A stretch of 64,000 nt of DNA from Jaminaea rosea (lineage: Eukaryota; Basidiomycota; Exobasidiomycetes; Microstromatales), in assembly GCF_003144245.1 (NCBI RefSeq), contig NW_020289975.1:620001-684000 (forward strand). Direction: 5' to 3'. Position 1 is the stretch's first letter, and every line of letters starts with the position of its first letter. The translations under genes and the position numbers were made by a program. This document shows positions 56,444-64,000 of this stretch, in pieces. The notes beneath the pieces are model-generated. The model made no database searches and had not been told where the DNA came from. It saw only the letters and a program-made list of their open reading frames with translations.

Positions 56444-57014
56444 GAGGTGGTCACGAGGGTGGAGGAGTGCTAATTGATTAGATTGACAAGATTGACAACA
56501 GTTGAGAGGAGACTTGTGGCGCGGCGGGGCGCCTTCACTCTCGTTTCGTTTGGACGAGGGAAGTTGATGTGGATAGTGATGTAACGAAGACGTTAGAAGG
56601 GGCGTCAGGACAGAGTGAGCCGTGCGCTATGACTGCTGGGCTCGCTCGTACCCGCTTGACGTCTCGTTTGGCGAGCGAGAACGGATGGAGGAGTAGAGGT
56701 ATCTGAGTGGCTCGAGCATGTGGCCGCTTTGTCTCGCTGGGTTGACCTGCATTGGCGTTCGTCGATGAGGTGAGGTCTTCGCGGCCGAAAGGATAGATTG
56801 GTATCTGTTGAGAAAGTGGGCGACTGCCGTTAGGTCGGCCATCTTTGGCGAGGCTGCTGATCGCGCCGACGCTGGATGGCTTGGTGGCTTGGGTCTGCGA
56901 TACAAGTACATTTGACGAGTGAGGATGGCTTTGGGTCGATGTCGGTGACTGAGTTGTGCTCTTTCTGGCGAGAGAGCTTTCCGCACGTTCGCCTCTAGCC
57001 TTTTTTTCTGTGAA
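56444..57014. other. Convergent intergenic region, lipase / PARP-finger protein
   Basis: A 571-bp tail-to-tail gap. A long open frame on the minus strand crosses it but is an Arg/Ser-rich shadow of the neighbouring gene. No feature was supported. Confidence 0.45.
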
Positions 57015-58275
57015 CTAATCGCTCTCAGGCTCCTGCTTTGCCTTCCTCCCACGCTTCTTGCTAGCAGCGGCACCATTGCTGCTCCCGGCCGCAGCAGTGG
57101 CAGCGTTCTTTGGGGGCCTACCGCGAGGCTTCTTGACCTTAGGCTTGACGTCCTCTTCAGCATCGTCGGCAGCAGCGGCAGCCTTCTTGGGAGGTCGTCC
57201 ACGAGGCTTCTTGATCTTGGGCTTGATGTCTTCTTCCTCGTCGTCGTCGCCAGGTAGGCGCAGGCCGGCACCGCCGCTGGGGCCGGCGCTATCATCCTGC
57301 GCGGGGGCATCCTCTTCCTCGTCACTGTCGGCCTTGCGCTTCTTTCCCCGTCCTCCCTTGGCAGCAGAAGCCTTTTTAGCCTTTGCTTCAGTCTTGGCTT
57401 TGGGCCCCTTGTCCTTTCCTTTGCCCTTGACCTTAGACTCGGGCTCAGGAGACATCTCGGGCTCGGGAGGAGGCTTGTTGACGGCGGTGGGCACCCCTCC
57501 ATTGGCCTTGGCCGCAGCGTCGCGGGCCTTTTGCTGCTCTTTGAGCGCGGCCGTGATGGCTTTGGCCCTCTCTTTCTGCTGATTCTGCCACTCAGCATGT
57601 TCAGGGTCGGCCTTGGCGGGTGGCTTGCCCGCCTCGCGACGTTGCTTGATGTCTTCAGGGACCTCGGAATCGTGGACGAAGCCTCGGTCGAAGACGCGCT
57701 TGATCGGCTCTTGATCATCGGCTGGCGGGCCAGTGGAAGTGAGAGAGGGCGATTCGGTCAGTGAATATGGGCCGAGAGGCAAAGTTGGCGCTGCCGACTG
57801 TGTGCTTACGGTGTAGCTCGTCCCAGCCGTCAAAGTCTTCAATCTCATCGCTGAATCCGGCCTTCATGTTGTTGATGGTGCGCTTAGTGAGGCAAAACCA
57901 GTGGCGCCTGTCATCGAAGCAGAATGGGTCGTATCTTAAGATGAGCACGCGACGTCCAGCAGCCAAGGCGCCAGGGCAAGGCTGGGCGACGCCGAGCTGA
58001 GCTAGGACTCACCATTTGAAGCTTTGAATCTCGGCATGATCGCCCGTCTTCGAGTGGACTGTGTATGAGCGCAAGAAAGAAGGCAGAGTCAGATATATGC
58101 CAGACGCAACTGCTGGCGCTGGCCCACGACACTGACTGTTTGGCAACTGGACGAGGACACCGATACGAGGGCATCCCTTATCGATCTTGATCTGGGCAGC
58201 CTTGCACGACACCTCCTGGCAAACGGCAGCGCCAGTCTTGGCTACCTCGAGGCGATACACGCCACTGACGGGCAT
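57015..58275 (-). CDS. PARP-type zinc finger protein with AT-hooks
   Basis: Probable nuclear DNA-binding protein. CDS is complement(57015..57721, 57810..57907, 58013..58058, 58137..58275), 329 aa. Introns are 78, 105 and 88 nt... specifically 58059..58136, 57908..58012 and 57722..57809. Exons 1-3 together build one PARP-type zinc finger: YRLEVAKTG, Cys19 and Cys24 in VCQEVSC, then AAQIKIDKGCPRIGVLVQLP, and the His-x2-Cys end in KWRHWFCLTKRTI. DFDGWDEL follows, as in PARP and DNA ligase III fingers. The C-terminal half is Lys/Ala/Pro-rich and disordered with AT-hooks KKPRGRPPKK and KKPRGRPPKN, and a third weaker one (KKRGRKAK). There is no PARP catalytic domain. The combination suggests binding to DNA breaks or AT-rich minor grooves, which is an inference. 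Confidence 0.88.
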
Positions 58276-58645
58276 GGCGGCGTTGATCGAGGGCTGAAAG
58301 GTGCAATGAGCTGGTTGTTACGGAGGCGAGAACGGGATCGACGAGATTAACCGTCGGACGAGCCTCAACCTCTTTGTGCCGCTCGCCCTCCACCCATCCA
58401 CCCAACCCACACGACACGCCCTCGAAATCGTCGTCGGACCCTCTCGACATCGACGCGATGCATTTTGCAGGCGGACCGGACCGCCCCGCCTGGCGTCGAC
58501 GTCGATTTTGCTGTTGGGCGCAGGGCGGACTGAGGGTCTAGAATAGAGCAGCCCGGCCGTGATTTGCCTTTTCTGGACCCTTCACTGCCAACCATCATCA
58601 ACAATCATCTTCGCGGCCGCCGCCAGAACAGCTTAGTACAAGGCC
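58276..58645. promoter_or_regulatory. Divergent promoter region, PARP-finger protein / EamA transporter
   Basis: A 370-bp gap between divergent ATGs. No specific motif was recognised. Confidence 0.4.
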
Positions 58646-60463
58646 ATGTCTCACGATCCGTCAGGCAGCGACCTGCGATACAATGCCAGCAGACGAGGGT
58701 CTCAGTCAGTCAGGCCTGGTACAGCGGGCAGCGCAGCACCGGCTGGCAGAGTCGTGGCGTCCGACTTCCCATCGTCGATGCCTACCAACGCATCCGCTAT
58801 GCTCAGGTTTGCGGCTGCGGGAGGCAGCAACAGCAATGCCAACGCTGCCATGGGCACCGCTTCATCAAGCTCTCACATGGATCCCTATTCTCCTAGCTGG
58901 CAAAACGGTCGGCCTGATTCACTGGCTAGCATTTCTTCCTTGGGTTCCGATGAGGGTCTTTCAGACGACGGCGGCGACGGCGATAATGAGAACCCAAGCC
59001 GCCGTGGTCGCAACCTTCGGCAACTCGATGACGAAGCCTTTGATCTTGGTCCTGCGCAGTCGAGCTTCCAATCCAGCTTCGTATCCGACGCGGCAGAGAT
59101 GCTCAATCCCAACCTCTACCTGCACGCCCAAGAGGCGTGGAATCAGTGGGATCAGCATGTCAAGGTCGGAGGAGAGGATGGTCATCACGAAGAGGAAGGT
59201 CTAGCAACAATCAGCGAGTCAGCATTTGAGCGACAAGAGCGCATCAGCGAGCGCGCCTCGCTTCTTTCTTCGTCGTTGGCCCAACGTCGTACATACGGCG
59301 CCCTGCCGGCTGGGCCACCACCCGATGAATCTACCTTCAGCAGCATTCGCCATCGCGAGAGGGTCCTCTCTGCCATCCATGACCAGCCAATTCCTGCCGA
59401 GGCTACAATGAGAGATGCCATGAAGACGGCAGACATTGGAGGCTCGCCCGGCTCGAACCTCGGTCTCGTCCTCATTGCTATCGCACAGCTGTGCTACTCT
59501 GCCATGAACCTCTTCGTGACGCTACTCGACGAGCGTGAGGGAGAAGACGCGCCAGGTAGAGGCAAAGATCATCCTCCAATCACAGCACTCGAGGTCGTGC
59601 TGGTGGAGTGCTTCATCATCTGGCTGGGAGCCACCGCAGCCATGCTACTCTTCCGCACGCCGCATCCCTTCCTCGGTCCCCCAGGAACGCGCGTCCTTCT
59701 CACCCTGCGAGGGATATTTGGCTTCCTTTCCACCCTCTTCCTCTATATGGCGCTGCAGAACCTCACACTGAGCGACGCTACCTCCATCACCTTCCTCGGC
59801 CCCCTGGTCACAGGTGTAACGGCTGCCCTCGTCCTCCACGAACCGTTTAGCGTGCGTGAGGCTGTCGCAGGCATGGGATCTCTCGGCGGAGTCCTCCTCA
59901 TCGCTAAGCCTGCAGCCATCTTTGGCTCAGCAGCTGACGGCAATGTACCAAGCAGCGGTGGTGGTGACACGCCGCCCATCGAGGACGGCTCCGACACTCG
60001 CGATGCCTCGAAGCGTGTAGTCGGCGTCATCGTTGCCCTGCTTAGCGTACTCAGCATGTCCGGGGCCTGGGTTTCACTTCGCAAGATCGGTCGCTCCGCC
60101 TCGACCTACCACAGCATAGCCTACTTCGCCCTCGCCTCCTGGACCCTTTCTCTTGCCGGTATGCTGGCTCTTGGCCAACCTCTCGTAGTTCCCAGCTCGA
60201 TTCAAAGCGGCTTTCTCCTCGCGATGGTGGGCGTCTTCTCCCTCGGCGCTCAAGTAGCACAAACGCTCGGCCTGCAGCGAGAGAGCGCGGCGAGGGCGGC
60301 GACGATGAGCTACCTGCAGATCATCTTTGCCACCTTCTTCCAGGTGGTCATCATCGGAACGAGCCTAGAGTTCTTGTCCGTCGTGGGATCGGTGCTGATC
60401 TTGGCCAACGGAGCGTGGGTAGCCGCGAGCAAGAGGCCGGAGGACCTTGTTGCGGGTCATTGA
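58646..60463 (+). CDS. EamA-type (drug/metabolite transporter superfamily) membrane protein
   Basis: Polytopic transporter of the DMT superfamily, similar to the SLC35G/YMR253C group. Single exon, 605 aa. The first ~265 residues are hydrophilic, Ser/Asp-rich and cytosolic, with LRQLDDEAFDLG and AQEAWNQWDQHV conserved-looking patches. From about residue 270 there are about ten membrane helices in two EamA repeats: LGLVLIAIAQLCYSAMNLFV, VVLVECFIIWLGATAAMLLF, then FGFLSTLFLYMALQNLTLSD followed by ATSITFLGPLVTGVTAALVL, and in the second half VIVALLSVLSMSGAWVSLRK to FLSVVGSVLILANGAWVAAS. A short Ser/Gly-rich loop joins the repeats. The substrate is unknown. Convergent with the velvet gene. Confidence 0.88.
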   Translation: MSHDPSGSDLRYNASRRGSQSVRPGTAGSAAPAGRVVASDFPSSMPTNASAMLRFAAAGGSNSNANAAMGTASSSSHMDPYSPSWQNGRPDSLASISSLGSDEGLSDDGGDGDNENPSRRGRNLRQLDDEAFDLGPAQSSFQSSFVSDAAEMLNPNLYLHAQEAWNQWDQHVKVGGEDGHHEEEGLATISESAFERQERISERASLLSSSLAQRRTYGALPAGPPPDESTFSSIRHRERVLSAIHDQPIPAEATMRDAMKTADIGGSPGSNLGLVLIAIAQLCYSAMNLFVTLLDEREGEDAPGRGKDHPPITALEVVLVECFIIWLGATAAMLLFRTPHPFLGPPGTRVLLTLRGIFGFLSTLFLYMALQNLTLSDATSITFLGPLVTGVTAALVLHEPFSVREAVAGMGSLGGVLLIAKPAAIFGSAADGNVPSSGGGDTPPIEDGSDTRDASKRVVGVIVALLSVLSMSGAWVSLRKIGRSASTYHSIAYFALASWTLSLAGMLALGQPLVVPSSIQSGFLLAMVGVFSLGAQVAQTLGLQRESAARAATMSYLQIIFATFFQVVIIGTSLEFLSVVGSVLILANGAWVAASKRPEDLVAGH

Positions 60464-60769
60464 ATGGATTCAGCGTTCGTAGAAGACAATGGAAGACGGG
60501 TGACGACGAGTGATCACCCAAACTCAGCAATCCATCATCTGTACATGCGCTGCTCTGAAAGACATCCTTATGACATTCTTTGATAGATGACGAAGCTCGA
60601 TGAGTAGAAGACAAGGTGATGGAAAGCGGAGGGGAATGAGAGAGGCATGAGGGAGGGGTCGCAACGGTAATGTGCTACAGGAGACAGAGGTCGAGCGTAC
60701 AGACTATGTGACGAGGCTTTGGTTGGGGGCACTAAATACATCGACAGGAGAGACATGGATTGTATGGTA
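60464..60769. other. Convergent intergenic region, transporter / velvet gene
   Basis: A 306-bp tail-to-tail gap. No feature was recognised. Confidence 0.4.
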
Positions 60770-63042
60770 TCAGTGAGAGTGGGAGGCGTATGACGTGTTG
60801 TCCTGCCGGCGTTGTGAACGAGCGACCGGTCGCGAAGAGGATGGAGGCGGTTCATGGACCATGTACGGTCTGAAGTCCCGAAGTCTAGGCGGCGCCAACG
60901 CAACGTCAGGGTGGTGTTGCAGTTGCTCGCGCTGCCCAGCGTCTGCGGCTTCAAAGATGTGCTGAATGGACGGCAACTTCTTTGACGATGCTGAGATTGA
61001 CGTCGACTTCTCTGGCGCCGAAGGGGTGGGCAGCCGACCGGTCTGGGCCGTGAGGCCATTGGTGTAAGCACGAGATGCAGTGATTGTAGACGCACTTGCA
61101 GCAAGGTGGTTAAGGCCCGCCATCGCTGATGCTGATTTGGATATCGGCCCATGAGGGAGGAGCGAAGGGCTAGATTTGTCGCCAGAGCGCGTGAAGGGCG
61201 TGACGAGAGCGGACGAGTGCCCCGCCACCCAGCAGGTTGGACGACTCTTGATGGGAGCAAACAAGGGAAGTGCCGATGAGGAGGTGGCTGAGTTGTAGGC
61301 TTGGGTCGAACAATCAGGCCTGCATACCTCTCGAGTCTGACCTTGTCCTTGTCCTTGCCCGTGCGAGCGGCGAAGCAGGTCCAAACGGCGGTAATAGTCG
61401 CTCTCACGCTCGAAGCCGCTCACGCCATCATCTTCAAGGCCAGGCCGGTCGGATGGTGGTGCCTTGGCTGGGGGTGAGATCGGAACAGTGCGCGAGTGTG
61501 AAGGTTGATGGACAGCAACAGCTGTCGCCAAGGCTCTGCGGGGGTCTGCGGCGGGCATCGATCTCTCTCTTGAGTGTCGGGTCGGTTGAGAGGAGGCAGC
61601 GAATCGTGGTCTACCGGACACTTGGAGGCTTGGGAGAGTATGGCCCGAGGGTCCGCCCGTAGAATGAGCACCGTCGAGCAATGGCGCTTGATCTAGTCTA
61701 GCCGCACCATCTCTCGAGGGGAAAGATGGACGTAATTGAGGGGAAAGGGCTTTTGCTCGGGAGCTCACTCCCTCTGCCTCTCTTGAGTCTAAAGACGTGC
61801 TCTGAGTAGAGGAGACTGCGGGTGCTCCCGTTTCATGTCAGCTTTCATAGCCTCTCGCCTGCTCGCAGATCGACGCACTCACCAGTATGAGGTCGGTGTG
61901 CTCGAGGCTGGGGTCGCTGGTGCAAGTGAGAGGTGTGTGCTGGATATGCTGTCGGGCGTGAGTCGAGACAATCATAACGAGTCCTGTTGTCTTGAGGTGG
62001 CGCGACACGAATAGTTGGTGCAAAGGTGCGCAGGCCGTCTGCTCCTGTCGAGCCGGATGAGCAAGAGCCTGATGAAGGTGTGGGACTCTTCAACTCGTCC
62101 ATCTCATCCTCGTCCCCGTCGCCATTGTAGAGCGCCTGGCCACGCCCTTCGATCTTTCTTTTCTTCTTCTTGACACCCGGCTTCAAAGCTTTCGTCGAGT
62201 CGGCCGCCTTGATGATCCTGAGCTTGAGACCGCGTCGAGCGATGGCTCTAATGAGGTCCGATGACGGGCTGAGGCCTGGAAAAGTCGCCTTCTCATGGAC
62301 CTGAAAGACCTCGGAGAAGACGGAGCCAAGAACACTGAAGAGCAAGTCGGAACGATCAATGACATCGATACGAAGGCGGTAATTGCCCTTCTTTCGTACG
62401 CTCAGCTCGGAAAATATGAAGTAGCTCTGATCTTGAGGCGGGTATACCGGAGCAGTGAAGGCACATTGGTCAAAGTCCCCTGATAAGGCCTCGAGTCCGT
62501 TTGGAGTGAGCTTGACTTCCTTCGTTGGCGTGTCGATGCTGACAAGTCTGACGCGCAGAGATAGGTCAAGCAAGCTGAAAGCGCTTCTGCGAGATATAAG
62601 GAGGGGTGGCAGAGTGAGTCGAATAGACATTCAACAACGACTTCACGTCATGAGGCCAGCCTGATACTCACGCAGCGCCTTGCTCCTTAGGAATGAGTTC
62701 GCACACGAGAGGAGGATCAAGCGGGATGGGGCGGGCACTTCTGTGCAGTGCAGTGTCGTCACCAGACGCCAGGCCATGGCGGGGCTGTTGACGGATGACA
62801 ACGCGAAAGCGAGGATCTGATCCGGGATCGCGACGAGCGCCGCACGTTGCAATAGAGTTACGTATGCTTCTGAGATTGTGGATGTCGAGAAAGCATGCCA
62901 ACTCGGTAGATGAGCTTTGCTCCTTCCTCGTATCCGCTGGTGAGGAGAGCCTATGGCAAGGCGCCGATGCTGTAATACTGTTAAGCATTGCCCTATCGAG
63001 GCCTCCTCGAGGTCCTAAAGGCTCGCTGGACAGCACCTCCAT
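60770..63042 (-). CDS. Velvet-domain transcriptional regulator
   Basis: Fungal regulator of development and secondary metabolism; velvet domains have an NF-kappaB-like fold and bind DNA as dimers. CDS is complement(60770..61815, 61883..62586, 62672..63042), 706 aa; introns are 67 and 85 nt with GTGAGT donors. The domain starts near residue 85 (FRVVIRQQPRHGLAS and RPIPLDPPLVCEL). It continues after splicing through LLDLSLRVRLVSIDTPTKEV, FDQCAFTAPVYPPQDQSYFI, FSELSVRKKGNYRLRIDVID and SEVFQVHEKATFPGLSPSSD. A basic nuclear signal follows (GVKKKKRKIEGRG). The remaining ~440 residues are Ser/Pro/Arg-rich and disordered. Which velvet class (VeA, VelB or VosA) it belongs to cannot be told by eye. The N-terminus is uncertain: ATG 63042 is the first in frame, but an upstream exon is possible. 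Confidence 0.88.
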
Positions 63043-63892
63043 AGCGGCAATGGCGTGCGCTTGCTGAGCTAACGGTCTCACCAGCAACGGCACTCCGCCA
63101 GCACCGGCAAGGATGGAAAGACGATCGCTGCTGCGCTTCCAGATGCTTTGGAGCTAGACCTGATGAAGATAGCGCCAAGAGAGGGTGATTGAAAAGTGAA
63201 AGAGGATGAGCCACAGTGCTGCAGAAGCTGGTGTGAGAAATGATCGTGCCCTTGGTCGACGGTGAACAATGTCAAGCTTCGAGATAGGAGATGCTTTGTT
63301 GACATAAGGAAGAGGACGACGAGAGACAAAAGAGGTCAGCCAAGAGACAGGCATGGGCAAACGGAAAAGATGGTGAGACCAGATGGTGTATTGGGCCGGC
63401 GTCGCAACATGCCCAGCGGGCGTCGAAGAGGCAGCGAGCAGCCGTAGAAATGGCCCGCGTCGGCCGTGATCGAGAGCGGACCAGATCTGAAAATACGGCA
63501 AGCCAGATTAGGCGTGAGGCGAGCGGCGTTAAAATCGCTGCTTCAAAGGTTGTCAAACACATTTCCAACAGCAGAAGACAAGAGACGGCAATTTGAGGCC
63601 GAGCCTGTGGTCCGTTGACGTGAGCTTGAGCCGCTGGTAGATGCATGGATCTGCCTACAGTGGCACCAGCTTAGCAACAGATGGATATCTTGCTCCGAGC
63701 AATTGCGATTGAGGACGATCGACTTCTTGAACGGAGTGCAACTGATATCAGACGAGCGCGTATCACGGCGCAAAACTCCCACGCCGCTGCGCTTTGTTCC
63801 CCTTTTCCCTTTCTCGGCAGTCTAGACGGCACCTGGTTGGGCCATTCTTAGTGCATAATCAACGCTGCCAAGCATCTTCGACAACCGACAAG
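63043..63892. other. Region upstream of the velvet gene
   Basis: About 850 bp with no supported gene. It should include the velvet promoter and perhaps a non-coding or missed 5' exon. Several minus-strand frames are open but Ser/Leu-rich and unlike a protein. Confidence 0.4.
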
Positions 63893-64000
63893 ATGACGAG
63901 CTCACCGCCGCCGTCGATCCGGGTTCGGCGGGCCGGGAACAGAATCGTGGACGTCCGATTAGAAGCGCCCGCTATGTGCCCCGCTATGTGCCGTACCGTG
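63893..64000 (+). CDS. Possible 5' end of a gene running off the window
   Basis: An ATG after GACAAG opens a frame of 36 codons that continues past the edge (MTSSPPPSIRVRRAGNRIVD, then VRLEAPAMCPAMCRTV). The context and the divergent layout make a start plausible. The sequence is too short to identify. It ends in a near-repeat of GCTATGTGCC. Confidence 0.3.
   Translation, partial: MTSSPPPSIRVRRAGNRIVDVRLEAPAMCPAMCRTV

Noticed and set aside
56627-57718. 363-codon minus-strand frame over the 3' part of the PARP-finger gene
   Set aside because: Arg/Pro/Ser-rich alternative frame of the AT-hook region; the true frame carries the AT-hooks and joins the zinc finger exons.

Overview
This 64 kb window is nuclear DNA of a filamentous or yeast-like fungus, most likely a basidiomycete and possibly in Ustilaginomycotina (smut relatives). 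The evidence is GC-rich DNA, dense single-copy housekeeping genes, and short spliceosomal introns, mostly 67-92 nt with a GTGAGT-type donor. The gene set is also fungal: UDP-galactopyranose mutase, a velvet protein, a Kss1/Fus3-type TEY MAP kinase, and a MOZ-like HAT with a double PHD finger. The phylum is an inference from gene content and style. I could not align anything. Exon boundaries below were worked out by hand and checked for frame continuity.

Layout: 0-5.4 kb holds the 3' end of an unknown gene, coatomer beta (SEC26, -) and mitochondrial release factor 1 (+). 5.5-7.8 kb holds a secreted Ala/Ser/Gly/Gln repeat protein (-). 7.8-10.9 kb is a gene-poor stretch with two perfect palindromes. 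10.9-19 kb holds a FIT2/Scs3 lipid-droplet protein, UDP-galactopyranose mutase, SmE, TAF13 and a Rab4-like GTPase. 19-27 kb holds a secreted AA7/BBE flavin oxidase, exosome subunit Mtr3, the head-to-head ribosomal protein genes eS17 and uS8, and a mitochondrial ornithine carrier.

27-37 kb holds prolyl-tRNA synthetase, SRP19/Sec65, Erv29/SURF4 and Tudor-SN. 37-48.6 kb holds a DPF-MYST acetyltransferase divergent from ELP6, then HYPK, a SPOUT1-like methyltransferase, Tho1, Dpb4 and a DNAJC17/Cwf23-type J protein. 48.9-53.2 kb holds the MAP kinase, a TPMT-family thiol methyltransferase and the isoaspartyl methyltransferase PIMT. 53.6-64 kb holds a Tgl2-like lipase, a PARP-type zinc finger/AT-hook protein, an EamA transporter, a velvet regulator and a possible gene start at the right edge.

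Most neighbours are unrelated housekeeping genes packed head-to-head or tail-to-tail, so promoters and 3' ends are often shared. Loose themes are the early secretory pathway (Sec26, Sec65, Erv29), gene expression (TAF13, SmE, Mtr3, Tho1, MYST, Elp6) and translation (mRF1, eS17, uS8, ProRS, HYPK). I saw no transposon, viral remnant, rRNA, tRNA or CRISPR array. I did not find a convincing undescribed multi-gene system. The most unusual single locus is the secreted 11-residue-repeat protein.
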